Source: Haliea sp. (GTDB lineage: Bacteria > Pseudomonadota > Gammaproteobacteria > Pseudomonadales > Halieaceae). From it: 64,000 nt of DNA. The position numbers and the translations under genes were made by a program. Under the pieces are notes generated by a model. It made no database searches, had not been told where the DNA came from, and saw only the letters and a list, made by a program, of their open reading frames with translations. The stretch is taken from positions 124,001 through 188,000 of the forward strand of contig JADJAL010000004.1 of NCBI GenBank assembly GCA_016704305.1. The letters are read 5' to 3'. Positions 52,199-61,608 of this stretch are shown piece after piece (the first letter of the stretch is position 1; each line of letters starts with the position of its first letter).

Positions 52199-52942
52199 AT
52201 GACAACAACCTTTTCCGCCCATCAATATGATATGTGCTATCCGCCAGGGATTGAGCACCACTGGTGGACGCTCGCGCGGAACAGGCAGCTGGAAAAGTTA
52301 TTGCGGCAAGAGTTTGGCGACACCGACACGCTACTGGAGGTGGGGTGTGGCAAAGGAGTGGTGGTAAAGAGCCTGAGGGAAGCCGGTTTCAACATTTATG
52401 GCGTTGAACTTGCCGATGTACAACCGGTGGAGGGCGCGCAAGCGTGGGTAGATTCTGCGACAGATGCCTGCGACTGGGCTAGCGCGCGGCGGTCGGAAGT
52501 TACCGGACTTCTGCTGCTGGATGTCATTGAACACCTGCCCTCTCCAGAGCAATTCCTGCAGCGCCTGGAAAATAGTTTCCCGAAATTGACCGCCGTCGTG
52601 ATAACAGTTCCAACCTGTCAGGAGCTCTGGTCGAATTATGATATCTTCACTGGCCATCATCGGCGCTATACGATGGATTCGCTTGAAGAGCTTGCAGCCA
52701 ATCTCAATTGGACGATAAAAATTGCCGGCTACTTTTTACGAATTTCATATCTGCCAATGAGACTGATGGCCGCACTTGGCGTTGACCGCAACACCAGAAT
52801 TAATGCACCGTCAAAAACCATGCGCCCACTGCACCGACTGGTAGCACTGTTGTGCCAACTTGAGCAGGCAATCATCCCGCGGAGAATCAGGGGAAGCAGC
52901 GCCTACGCTGTCTGCTACCTGCGCAAACCGGAGCAGCAGTGA
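52199..52942 (+). CDS. Class I SAM-dependent methyltransferase, glycan-cluster type
   Basis: The 247-residue product has a short N-terminal motif around HWWTLARNRQLEKLL, motif I LLEVGCGKGVVVKSLREAGF, VEL as the acidic end of strand 2, and LLLLDVIEHLPSPEQFLQRL. This type is common beside glycosyltransferases and GtrA-like flippases. The substrate is unknown. It is 30 bases upstream of the GtrA gene. Confidence 0.82.
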   Translation: MTTTFSAHQYDMCYPPGIEHHWWTLARNRQLEKLLRQEFGDTDTLLEVGCGKGVVVKSLREAGFNIYGVELADVQPVEGAQAWVDSATDACDWASARRSEVTGLLLLDVIEHLPSPEQFLQRLENSFPKLTAVVITVPTCQELWSNYDIFTGHHRRYTMDSLEELAANLNWTIKIAGYFLRISYLPMRLMAALGVDRNTRINAPSKTMRPLHRLVALLCQLEQAIIPRRIRGSSAYAVCYLRKPEQQ

Positions 52943-52972
52943 AATTGTTGATTTATGCTGCAGCTATGAAAC

Positions 52973-53356
52973 ATGGTTGATCCCCGGCGGTTAACTCGTT
53001 TCATTCTTGTCGGCGGCAGCACAACCGTCGTGTTCCTTTGCCTGACATGGCTGTTCGTGGATGGCCTGCAGTTACAGGTCCTTGCGGGCAGCACAATCGC
53101 CCTTATTTTCACGGGCTTGTATAACTACTGCTCGCATTACTACTGGACCTTTTCCTCAGACACACCCCACAGCTCAGTGTTTATCAAATACCTGGTGATG
53201 GCTGCCGGGGCATTTACGATAAACGGCCTGATTATGCATTTTGGGATAATGGTGATGCCGGTGCATTATCTCGTTGTTCAGTTTCTGGCAAACGTAGCAT
53301 TGGTGATATGGAGTTTCACCGTCAGCTCTCTTTGGGTTTTTGGACGCAAGGACTGA
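52973..53356 (+). CDS. GtrA family membrane protein (putative polyprenyl-sugar flippase)
   Basis: The 127-residue product has four hydrophobic segments: FILVGGSTTVVFLCLTWLFV, LAGSTIALIFTGLYNYCSHY, YLVMAAGAFTINGLIMHFGI and FLANVALVIWSFTVSSLWVF. The NYCSHYYWTFS segment fits the GtrA motif around the second loop. GtrA proteins are proposed to flip polyprenyl-linked sugars, working with a GT2 enzyme like that at 47898. Its stop abuts the stop of convergent ruvX without a gap. Confidence 0.85.
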   Translation: MVDPRRLTRFILVGGSTTVVFLCLTWLFVDGLQLQVLAGSTIALIFTGLYNYCSHYYWTFSSDTPHSSVFIKYLVMAAGAFTINGLIMHFGIMVMPVHYLVVQFLANVALVIWSFTVSSLWVFGRKD

Positions 53357-53830
53357 TTAGTCCTGCTGGCTTCCCGCCTGGGCAAGCCAGGTGCGCAGGA
53401 TCAGTTCGGCGGCCAGGCTGTCCACCGGTTGGCGCTTGAAGTCGCCGCGATGTCCGCTTAAGCGACTTTCGTACTTGGCTTCAAAGCTGCTGAGTCTTTC
53501 GTCGACCATCACCACTTCCAAGCCCAGTCGCCCGTGCAGGCGGCGCGCAAATTTTGCAGCCTGCGCACTCAGCTCACTGCCGCTGCCGTCCATATTCAGC
53601 GGTTCACCCACAACCAGCAGATCGGGACGCCATTCATCCACCAACTTGTCCACCAAATGCCATTCAGGTATGCCGTCTTTGGCTTTCAATATCGGCAACG
53701 GCGAGGTGGTTCCAAGCAGGCAGTTGCCCGTTGCGACACCGATCTGCCGCAGGCCAAAATCAAACGCCATCACGGTGCGGCGGGATTTTTTTTCAAGCGG
53801 TGGCGCTGACTGGTTCAGGCGATCAGGCAT
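53357..53830 (-). CDS. ruvX: Putative pre-16S rRNA nuclease/Holliday junction resolvase (YqgF)
   Basis: RNase H-like fold protein, active in 16S rRNA 5' processing. The 157-residue protein has MAFDFGLRQIGVATGNCLLG with the first catalytic Asp, LLVVGEPLNMDGSGSELSAQ, and VMVDERLSSFEAKYE. It overlaps the algH stop by eight bases, the usual algH-ruvX pairing. The longer N-terminus (MPDRLNQSAPPLEKKSRRTV) is as read. Confidence 0.93.
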   Translation of the reverse strand: MPDRLNQSAPPLEKKSRRTVMAFDFGLRQIGVATGNCLLGTTSPLPILKAKDGIPEWHLVDKLVDEWRPDLLVVGEPLNMDGSGSELSAQAAKFARRLHGRLGLEVVMVDERLSSFEAKYESRLSGHRGDFKRQPVDSLAAELILRTWLAQAGSQQD

Positions 53831-54416
53831 GGCCGGCCTGAGCGGAGATCAGGTTCATGTCGATCCCCAGTTGCGCGGCAGCTGCGCCGAGACGCTGGTC
53901 GCTAGGCGTGGCGAAAATGACATCACTGTTGCCGGGAAGCGTCAGCCAACTGTTATCCGCCAGTTCCTGCTCCAGCTGCCCGGCGCCCCAGCCGGCGTAG
54001 CCCAGCGCGATCAGGTGATCTCGTGGACCTTCGCCGATCGCAATAGCGCGTAGAATATCGCGCGAGGTTGTAAGGGTTATCTCCGGGGTAACTTTAATGC
54101 TGGCCTCCCAGGCTTTATCGCAGTGCCGGTGCAGCACGAAGCCGTGGTCCATCTGCACCGGACCGCCGGCCATCACTGGCTCAGCGGAGAAGTCTTTGCG
54201 CGCCCGGATCTGTAAATGTTCAAATATTTCGCTGACTGACAGGTCCAGCGGGCGGTTGATCACTATACCCATCGCACCGCTTTCGCCGTGCTCACAGATG
54301 TACGTGATGCTCTGCGCAAAAATTCCCTCGGCCAGGCTGGGCATCGCCAGAAGGAAGTGGTCCCGCAGGCTATCGCCGCTTTTCGCTGTATTTACGGAAT
54401 ACTTTCCGGACATCAA
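53823..54416 (-). CDS. algH: UPF0301 (AlgH/YqgE) family protein
   Basis: The 197-residue protein has LRDHFLLAMPSLAEGIFAQS, YICEHGESGAMGIVINRPLD and LGYAGWGAGQLEQELADNSW, diagnostic of YqgE/AlgH. Its role is unsettled; in Pseudomonas it was linked to alginate regulation. MSGK at the second Met (54413) is an alternative start. It is in the tonB-algH-ruvX operon order. Confidence 0.92.
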   Translation of the reverse strand: MMSGKYSVNTAKSGDSLRDHFLLAMPSLAEGIFAQSITYICEHGESGAMGIVINRPLDLSVSEIFEHLQIRARKDFSAEPVMAGGPVQMDHGFVLHRHCDKAWEASIKVTPEITLTTSRDILRAIAIGEGPRDHLIALGYAGWGAGQLEQELADNSWLTLPGNSDVIFATPSDQRLGAAAAQLGIDMNLISAQAGHA

Positions 54417-54449
54417 TCAACTCGTCTATTTGTTTGTTGCGAACGGGTG

Positions 54450-54494
54450 TTTGCGAAAGTATGTTTTCGCAAATGTAGCTGCAAAAATGCAGCT
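54450..54494. other. Two adjacent hairpins between tonB and algH
   Basis: TTTGCGAAA (54450-54458) and TTTCGCAAA (54465-54473) form a nine-base inverted repeat. AGCTGCA (54477-54483) and TGCAGCT (54488-54494) form a second. The first has the symmetry of an operator. Both lie 30-80 bases upstream of algH and could be regulator sites or a leader structure. No typical T-run terminator follows on the minus strand. Confidence 0.45.
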
Positions 54495-54551
54495 TTAAAA
54501 AGCAGTTGTGAAAAATCAGTCGGGGAATATCTGGTAGAAAGTGCGCAACCG

Positions 54552-55418
54552 CTAAGGTGAGCTTAGCTGATTTTCCTGGAAATGCCACGTGCGCACAATT
54601 TCCAACTTGTCAGTTGTGGCGCGCAGCTCCGCCGGGAAAGGTGCGTAAGGCGCTGCCATGCGCACGATTTTGATGGCGGCTTCATCGAGTACCGCGTACC
54701 CGGATGAAGACAGAATTTGAATATCCTCCAGGCTGCCGTCGTTTCTGATAACGACCAGCATGCGCAGCTCACCGTACAGGCCATAGCGAATAGAAGCCTG
54801 CGGATAGTACTGGTTACCCACAGCTTCCAGTCGTTTGCGCCAATCCAGCAGATAGGCGGCATCGGCTGATTGCTTCGCCGAGGCGGCGGTCAAGCGCCTC
54901 ACTCTCGGTTGCTCAGCATCCGAACGGTTCTCGTCATCCAGTTCCGCCTGCAAGCTGGCGATTTCACGATTGATTCGATCCACCTCGTTGCTGACGCCAT
55001 CCATGCTCGCCTGTTGTTCGGCCGCTTCCGACGGCTCTGTAATCACCCGCCGGGTCGCAATGCCAGTGGTTGTGATTGCCTCGTGTTGCAGCGCGGCCTC
55101 CTCCTGCTGCAAGGGCATTCTCTCTTGCTGATCTGAAACGCTATCGGACTGCAGCGGATTGCGCGTGCTGAGTTGATTCTCCGGTGCCTCGTTGCCGCTG
55201 CCTGACTGATTGACCTGCGCGAGCAGGTTGGCATCAGTGGGAGCCACATCGCTCGGCCTTGTGGCGAGCGTGACTTCAATTTGCGGGCTCGGGGATGGCC
55301 GCGACAGGCTGGCATTGAAGGAGACCGCCAGCACGAGAGCTATGTGCACCACAACGGCCACAAGCATCGCATTGCGAAATCGCGTGTCTATAGCGTTGCC
55401 TGTTTCCAGGTAATACAT
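54552..55418 (-). CDS. tonB: TonB-family energy transducer
   Basis: Periplasm-spanning protein that transmits proton-motive energy to outer-membrane receptors or a related system. The 288-residue product has an N-terminal helix AMLVAVVVHIALVLAVSF, a long Gln/Glu/Ser-rich linker with a coiled coil (EVDRINREIASLQAELDDEN) and a TonB C-terminal domain YPQASIRYGLYGELRMLVVI then ILSSSGYAVLDEAA. It corresponds to tonB3 of the Pseudomonas tonB-gshB neighbourhood, which is linked to twitching motility. Confidence 0.87.
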   Translation of the reverse strand: MYYLETGNAIDTRFRNAMLVAVVVHIALVLAVSFNASLSRPSPSPQIEVTLATRPSDVAPTDANLLAQVNQSGSGNEAPENQLSTRNPLQSDSVSDQQERMPLQQEEAALQHEAITTTGIATRRVITEPSEAAEQQASMDGVSNEVDRINREIASLQAELDDENRSDAEQPRVRRLTAASAKQSADAAYLLDWRKRLEAVGNQYYPQASIRYGLYGELRMLVVIRNDGSLEDIQILSSSGYAVLDEAAIKIVRMAAPYAPFPAELRATTDKLEIVRTWHFQENQLSSP

Positions 55419-55425
55419 AGCCTGG

Positions 55426-56382
55426 CTAGCGCCTGTTCTTCAATTCCCCGGCGATACAATCCATCAGCTGCCCGGCAATGTCCAGCTCATAGGCTGCGTC
55501 AATTTCACGAACGCAGGTGGGGCTGGTGACATTGATTTCAGTAAGGTAATCGCCAATCACATCCAGGCCGACGAACAGCAGCCCCTTGTCACGCAAACTG
55601 GCTCCCACTTGCGCGGCGATCCACTGATCGCGCTCCGTCAGCGGTTGCGGACGTCCGCTGCCACCTGCCGCGAGGTTGCCGCGCGTTTCACCGGCCAGCG
55701 GTACGCGGGCGAGGCAATACGGCACTGGCTCACCATTGATCATCAGTATGCGCTTGTCGCCCAGCTCAATCTGCGGAATGAACTTTTGCGCCATGATGGT
55801 ACGGCTGCCGTGCTGCGTCAGCATCTCCAGAATCACGCTGACATTGGGATCGCCCTGCTTGACCCTGAATACGGCGCTGCCGCCCATGCCGTCCAGTGGT
55901 TTAAAGATCGCATCGTCATGCTGCAGGTGAAACGCCTTCAGGCGCTGCATGTCCGCGCTGACCAGTACCGGCGGACAACACTGCGGGAAGCGCGTGGCGA
56001 ACACCTTTTCATTGCAGTCACGCAGGCTCTGGCAGCGGTTCACGATCAACGTACCCTTGCGCTCCGCCGCTTCCAGGATATAGGTGCTGTAAATGTATTC
56101 GTTATCGAATGGCGGGTCCTTGCGCATCAGGATTACATCGAGCTGGTCGAGGTCGCCGTCCTGTGGTTCGGCTGCCGTGTACCAATCCTGCGGGTCACGG
56201 CGCACGGTCAATTGCGCCATGCGGGCGCGCGCGACCCCCTGTTCCAGATAGAGGTCGCCCTGCTCCATGTAGAACAACTCCCACCCGCGATCCTGCGCCG
56301 CCCACAGCATCGCCAGCGTGGTGTCCTTCTTGTAATTGATACCGGCGATGGGATCCATCACCACGCCCAGTTTGATCGTCAT
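55426..56382 (-). CDS. gshB: Glutathione synthetase
   Basis: ATP-grasp ligase joining gamma-glutamylcysteine and glycine. The 318-residue protein starts MTIKLGVVMDPIAGINYKKD and has PFDNEYIYSTYILEAAERKG, KPLDGMGGSAVFRV (ATP loop) and VGLDVIGDYLTEINVTSPTC. It is seven bases upstream of tonB. It diverges from the TPR gene. Confidence 0.95.
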   Translation of the reverse strand: MTIKLGVVMDPIAGINYKKDTTLAMLWAAQDRGWELFYMEQGDLYLEQGVARARMAQLTVRRDPQDWYTAAEPQDGDLDQLDVILMRKDPPFDNEYIYSTYILEAAERKGTLIVNRCQSLRDCNEKVFATRFPQCCPPVLVSADMQRLKAFHLQHDDAIFKPLDGMGGSAVFRVKQGDPNVSVILEMLTQHGSRTIMAQKFIPQIELGDKRILMINGEPVPYCLARVPLAGETRGNLAAGGSGRPQPLTERDQWIAAQVGASLRDKGLLFVGLDVIGDYLTEINVTSPTCVREIDAAYELDIAGQLMDCIAGELKNRR

Positions 56383-56547
56383 TGTGCGCTGCCTCTTGCC
56401 GACGGCCTGCTAACTTACGCAAAGCGCATCGCGGGCGCAAGCAGCGAGCTTTTCGTTCGCCGAACCTGCGCTGTCGTGTTTATACTAAAATCCGCCTTGT
56501 TAACGATTGTGTCGCCGCTTGTCGATATCACCAAAAGGACTGCACCC

Positions 56548-58194
56548 ATGACCTTATCTCCCGAAGCGACCGATGCGCTCTTTGAAGAGATCGCCCGGAG
56601 CTTCGAGCGCGGTGATCGCGAGCAGGCCATTGCCCTGGCGGTCGCGGCACTCGAACAAGGACTGGACGAACCACTGGTTCTGCTACTCGCTGCAGAAGCT
56701 CTTGAGGCACAAGGTCGCGGACCAGAAGGCATCGAGCTGCTGCGCAGGGCGGCGGAGTACGCGCCGGACGAGGCGGAAGTCTGGTACTGCCTCGGCACGA
56801 TGCTGATTCGACAAGGTCGTGAGGACCAAGGCCTGGCGAATCTCAAGATGGCGTTGTCATTACACCCTGATCTGCTGCCTGCGCTGACCAACGCCGCCGC
56901 AGTCAGCTATCGTCGCGGACAACTGACGGATTCCGCGCAATTCTATCAACGCGTCACGACGCTCGATCCGGACAACGCCGACGCGCTGGCGGCACTGGCG
57001 GCGATCGCCGCGCGGCAACAGGATGCCGTCGCGGCGAAGCGCCTGGCCGCACAGGCGCTCGCGCTAGACCCGGACAATGTCACGGCGGCAATGGCCATCG
57101 CTCGCGTCGAGCTTGGCGATGGCTTTGCCGAGAGCGCTTGCGCCCGCATGGACCAACTGCTCAATCGCGGCGACATTGGCGAGGATGAACGCGTGGCGAT
57201 CCTCGACCTACGCGCCGAAGCACTGGACAAACTTGATCGCTCCGGCGCGGCGTTCGCCGATTACCAGGCCCGCAACGCCATCCTGATACGAAAATATGCA
57301 CCGCGCATGGCGCGTGACGTTGCCGAGCGGATTGTGGACCAGGCAAATCGATTGGCGCGTTCGTTATCAACCCAGCCGCGAAATGCCTGGCAAGCGACCG
57401 CTGGCTCTGATGAGGCCGGCGCAACTGTTGGGTGCCGACACATTTTTCTGCTCAGCTTTCCACGCTCGGGTACGACATTGCTGGAGAAGGTGTTGCGCAG
57501 TCACAGCAAGGTTGTGACGCTGGAAGAGGTTGATTGCCTGAGCGACATCAGCGGCGAGTGGCTTGCCGATGAAGCAGGCCTGGATGCCCTCGCACGGCTT
57601 ACGCCGGAACAAGCGGCCCCACACCGGGAGCGCTATTGGCGGGAGGTGCAGGATTCAGCCGGGGCAGCGCTCAAAGGCAGAACGCTGATCGACAAGCTAC
57701 CGCTGCACACACTGTCGCTGCCGGTCATCGCCAAGCTGTTTCCCGAGGCGAGAGTGCTGTTCGCCCTGCGCGATCCTCGGGACGTCGTTCTGAGCTGCTT
57801 TCGCAGGCGCTTTGAAATAAACCCGGCCATGTTTGAAATGCTCGATCTGGCGGGAGCCGCGCGCTTTTACCATGAGGTCATGAGCCTTGCGGTGATTTGC
57901 CGCGACGTGCTACCCGTCGCAGTGCAGGAGGTCCGGCACGAGCAGGTGGTAGAAAGTTTCGAGCCGGCGATGCAAGCCGTGCTTCGCTTCATCGGACTGG
58001 ACTGGGAGCCCGCATTGACGCAGTTCGCCCGCAACTTGCCCGCGGACCCGCGCACACCCAGCGATATCCAATTACGGCGCGGGCTCAATACGGATGGACT
58101 GGGACAGTGGCGTCGCTATCGCGCCGAGCTGCGGCCTGTACTGGATACACTGGAACCGTGGGTTGCGCGCTTCGGGTATCCACGGCGCGATTGA
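56548..58194 (+). CDS. TPR-repeat protein with C-terminal sulfotransferase domain
   Basis: The 548-residue protein has tetratricopeptide repeats over about residues 5-240 (AALEQGLDEPLVLLLAAEAL, AEVWYCLGTMLIRQGREDQG, ALALDPDN). The sulfotransferase domain has the 5'-phosphosulfate loop LSFPRSGTTLLEKVLRSHSK at 302-321 and the 3'-phosphate motif VLFALRDPRDVVLSCFRRRF at 403-422. It probably moves sulfate from PAPS to an unknown acceptor held by the TPR part. The N-terminal in-frame extension to 55609 is antisense to gshB and rejected. There is no signal peptide. Confidence 0.87.
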   Translation: MTLSPEATDALFEEIARSFERGDREQAIALAVAALEQGLDEPLVLLLAAEALEAQGRGPEGIELLRRAAEYAPDEAEVWYCLGTMLIRQGREDQGLANLKMALSLHPDLLPALTNAAAVSYRRGQLTDSAQFYQRVTTLDPDNADALAALAAIAARQQDAVAAKRLAAQALALDPDNVTAAMAIARVELGDGFAESACARMDQLLNRGDIGEDERVAILDLRAEALDKLDRSGAAFADYQARNAILIRKYAPRMARDVAERIVDQANRLARSLSTQPRNAWQATAGSDEAGATVGCRHIFLLSFPRSGTTLLEKVLRSHSKVVTLEEVDCLSDISGEWLADEAGLDALARLTPEQAAPHRERYWREVQDSAGAALKGRTLIDKLPLHTLSLPVIAKLFPEARVLFALRDPRDVVLSCFRRRFEINPAMFEMLDLAGAARFYHEVMSLAVICRDVLPVAVQEVRHEQVVESFEPAMQAVLRFIGLDWEPALTQFARNLPADPRTPSDIQLRRGLNTDGLGQWRRYRAELRPVLDTLEPWVARFGYPRRD

Positions 58195-58226
58195 CCGTCG
58201 CCAATCCGCCACCCCTGAAAACAAAA

Positions 58227-58247
58227 AACCCCGCGTAGCGGGGTTTT
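58227..58247. terminator. Bidirectional intrinsic terminator
   Basis: AACCCCGC-GTAG-CGGGGTT is flanked by A-run on the left and T-run on the right, so it can end both the rightward TPR gene and the leftward PEP-CTERM gene. Confidence 0.85.
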
Positions 58248-58264
58248 TCAGGTGCGGATGGCGA

Positions 58265-58963
58265 TTATTTCTGGCGACGACGCAGGCGTGTCAGGCCAGC
58301 CAGGCCCAGGCCGACAAGCGCCAGCGTACCCGGTACGGGCGTTTGTCCAGGTGTTGATGAGCCAAAGGTCACGTCATCGAACACAACCTGGTTGGCAACA
58401 CCGCCCCAGTTAACTGACCTGGCGACGCCAGCGAAGTTCACGCCGGCGGCCACGAACGGGCAGAATGCACCCACTCCCTGGCAGCTGCTCGTCGTGGGCG
58501 AAAGGTTCAAGGTCGTCAGCAGGTTACCCGTGCCGTCCAGGCCATCAAACACCTGCACACTACCGCCCTGGTTAATAGCTGAATAGAAGAATGAAAAGCC
58601 GGTCTCAAAACCCGCTGCAACGTTCATCGTTGTTGCCCCACCGTCCAGGAAGAACAAACCGCCACGCTGTGAGTTAGGGTCGCCCAAGCCACCGCGAGAG
58701 GTGTTGGAGCAATCCAGTCCAGTTGTATTCAGGCAGAGATTCAGCGCATTGGAGCCAAAGCTGACACCATAGTTGGTGCCTGTGGTACCTATACTGCTGG
58801 TACCGCCATTATAAAAATTTTCGATTTGGGTGTTGTTCCCTGATGGATAGGAAGGATTGATGCCCTCGAAGTCCAACACGATCACGCTGGCCTGCGCGGA
58901 AGCCAGCGGTAATGCCGCTGCCACTGCAATACTAAGGAGATGTTTTTTCAAATTGCGTTTCAT
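58265..58963 (-). CDS. PEP-CTERM sorting domain protein
   Basis: The 232-residue product has a signal peptide (LLSIAVAAALPLASAQASVI) and a C-terminal tripartite sorting signal: PVPGTLALVGLGLAGL then TRLRRRQK (PEP-like VPGTLALLG motif, hydrophobic helix, basic tail). Between lies a Gly/Ser/Asn-rich body with about six Cys, probably secreted and surface-exposed. Such proteins are processed by an exosortase, which is not in this window. Function unknown. Confidence 0.85.
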   Translation of the reverse strand: MKRNLKKHLLSIAVAAALPLASAQASVIVLDFEGINPSYPSGNNTQIENFYNGGTSSIGTTGTNYGVSFGSNALNLCLNTTGLDCSNTSRGGLGDPNSQRGGLFFLDGGATTMNVAAGFETGFSFFYSAINQGGSVQVFDGLDGTGNLLTTLNLSPTTSSCQGVGAFCPFVAAGVNFAGVARSVNWGGVANQVVFDDVTFGSSTPGQTPVPGTLALVGLGLAGLTRLRRRQK

Positions 58964-59189
58964 TTCATTGTCCTCGCTCTGGTGCGGGTAGTTGCTCTTG
59001 TATGAATAAACAATTAACTACGCTGATGATGCTTGCCGCGTAGATATTGCGCACATTTCACATAAAGCAATCTTCATGCCATAAGATAAATTGCTTACTA
59101 AACAAAGAGTTACGTTTGAAATGAATCGTGTTTGTAAAATATGTTGACGTTTGGGCCTGGAAATCCAGGTGAATCAGGTGCACGCACCG

Positions 59190-60816
59190 TCAGCCCTGCG
59201 CAGAATTCCACGCCGATATCACAAACCGCAGTTTTCCCTTTACCCCGGGGTTGGTGGGGCGGGGTTTACCATCGGCGCCCATGGTATGGCTTTCAAAATC
59301 AATGGCCACTTCGACGCTGTTGTTGAGCAATTGCTCCGCGTCCACTTCCGTGGTGGCTGCCGCCACGCCGGAATCCTGCCAGGCATAAGTGACCTTCCAT
59401 TTCTCCCTGGCACTGCGCGGCGGCACCATCTCCAGAATGATGGAGTTGCGATACAGATACCCACCCTCGTAATGCTCGTTCACCCACAACCGCCGTTCGA
59501 TTTCGTAATCGGGCACGCGAATACCCAGCGTCATGTTGTAGGCGAGTGAACGCCGCTTGGGATTGACCTGGCACTGTTGGCCAGGACACACGGAAGGATA
59601 GGGGGCGCTCTTTCCAGTTGGCGTGGGCAACACACGCTACGGAATCCTCCTCCGTCGTGCGGCGCGAGAGGTACCACAGCTTGCCGCGCGGCGATGCCAG
59701 CATTTCAATCTGGTAGAGCGCGTCCACTGACCGCCCCGCGTCCTCCTCTTTCTTCACCACATCGGGCAGGCGAATGTCCTCGATATCGAGCCATAAATCC
59801 ACCCGCACGTCACCGAACAGGAAGCGGGCGAGATTCTGGAAAGCTTCTTCGCTGTTCACAATGCCAAACGGCCCGGAATGGGCGCGAAACGCGAAGGCCT
59901 TGGCACACTGCTCGCCGATAGAGCCATCGGCTTTGAGGCCGCACAGCGTGGCATTGCTGATGCGCACCAACCCATCGCTGCCGTGTCCCACGAATGTCCG
60001 CGACAAGCCCGCCCCGGCGTCATAGTCCATGCGGTTGGTGCCCACCATGCAGAAGATGCGCCGCGACGGAAACCTGTCTTCCGGTATCAGGTCCACGCGC
60101 CCGTGCTTTTTCTTCGCGGCGACCAGATCAAGGTATTGCGGCATGCGCTTGTCGCGATCAAAGTTGTTGATGTCAAAGAGGGCTACGCCGCTGGGTATAT
60201 TGAAGCCGGCGACGTCGATGCCATTGTGCGGCGTGGCATAGGTAAAGAATTTGTCGACATACCCACGGGTTTTCCTGGGGTCGAGCGCGGGATTCTGCAG
60301 AAATGCGCGGCACACCAGGCCACCCATGGAGTGGGCCACCAGATAGCAGCGAAAATCCTTAGGGCTCACCGCATTGGCCGGGTTTTTACACACGAGGTCG
60401 CGGACCCGCAGCACCAGTTCAGACAAACCTTTTGCAAAGGTTTCGATTTCAGGCGTTTTGCTGTCGCCGAGCAGGCTGGAGGCGGCATCATAGTAGCGAT
60501 AGACGATGATTGAGCGGCAATCCAGCGCATTCCCTGTGGGTTGGTTCTCTGCGTCCTTTTCCCACTCCGGGTCTACGATGTCGTAGCCGTCCTCGTACAC
60601 ATCCCGATACCCGTACTCTGAAGCGAGGCGCACCACCGGCGATTCGAACACATACTTGCGCGGCTTTCGATTGCGGTCCGGTACCGCCCTGAAGACGGTT
60701 GATCCAAGGTTAAAGCCGCAGAAGGGGTCGGCCGTGGTCTCGTCGATTTCACCCCGGTTCATCGCGTAACCGCGCACATAGATAATCGGGTAGTACGGCG
60801 ATTTCATTTTAGGCAT
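59190..60816 (-). pseudogene. Alpha/beta hydrolase (lipase-like), frameshifted
   Basis: From the ATG at 60816 (MPKMKSPYYPIIYVRGYAM), preceded by GGAG, the protein has an alpha/beta fold with nucleophile elbow YLVAHSMGGLVCRAFLQNPA, then TYATPHNGIDVAGF and VGHGSDGLVRISNATL. The C-terminal part (CPGQQCQVNPKRRSLAYNMT to EVAIDFESHTMGADGKPRPT) is in another frame. The switch lies between about 59575 and 59640. The substrate is unknown. Confidence 0.75.
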
Positions 60817-61008
60817 GCGATTCTCCAGCGATCCGGGTTTATCGAGCGGGTGCTTGTAAACACCCTCAAGATAGCTGCCTTTCAATCACAGTCAACGGAA
60901 CAGGCGATATTCCCGGGGCTTAATCCTCGCAGACAGCGCCTGTGCCGTGTCCGGCAACCGCCTGCAGCTCTACCGCGATTGCGCTCGCTGAGGCATTATG
61001 GACACTCA

Positions 61009-61608
61009 ATGAATCCAGCCAGACGATCAACACAGGTACCCGACATGGCCGCTTACGGTTCAACTCTGTTGAGTGAAATCAGGGATGTGAAGCCACTGCA
61101 GGCTTTGCGCTCAGTGCGCGCACTGATTGCCAATCCGGACAATACCGGCGAGGTGTTCAAAGTGATTGAAGCCCTGAAAGGTGGCAGCATTGCGCGCGCG
61201 GTGGCGCGCATGGAGGCGACGCCCGAGGGCCGGGAGCTGCTGCGCAGCAAACCCGACATCCTGCCGGTATTGAGTGATCGCGATGCGCTGCGCGCGATGC
61301 CCGAGGGCAGCGTGGGCCGCGCTTACCTCAAGTTTGTCGAGTCGCAGTCGCTCAGTGCCGACGGCCTGGTCGCGGCGAGCGAGGAGGCCCCGCGCAGGGA
61401 GGGCAATAGCCCGGACGAGCGCTGGCTGGGCTGCCGCCTGCGCGACATTCACGACCTGCAACACGTGGTATGCGGTACGGCGGGTGAGCTGTGCCTGTTG
61501 CATTCAGGGGCGTTCATTATCTTCGGGGAAAGCCCGCCAGGCGACAACACCGTCGGTAGCGGACGCTTACATACGCTGGGCCAGCTGTGCCGTTGCCATT
61601 CATGGTGA
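61009..61608 (+). pseudogene. COQ4-like protein, damaged
   Basis: Residues up to about 165 match the COQ4 family of ubiquinone synthesis (ALRSVRALIANPDNTGEVFK, EATPEGRELLRSKPDILPVL, GSVGRAYLKFVESQSLSADG). The metal motif is shortened: RDIHDLQHVVCGTAGELCLL lacks about four residues between the His pair and GE. The frame then runs into unrelated sequence, while an NRGIAFII fragment typical of the family reappears in another frame near 61620. The gene is likely non-functional. MAAYGSTL at 61045 is an alternative start. Confidence 0.7.

Noticed and set aside
55609..56547. In-frame extension of the TPR-sulfotransferase upstream of 56548
   Set aside because: It is antisense to gshB and shows no domain. 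The ATG at 56548 starts the TPR protein.
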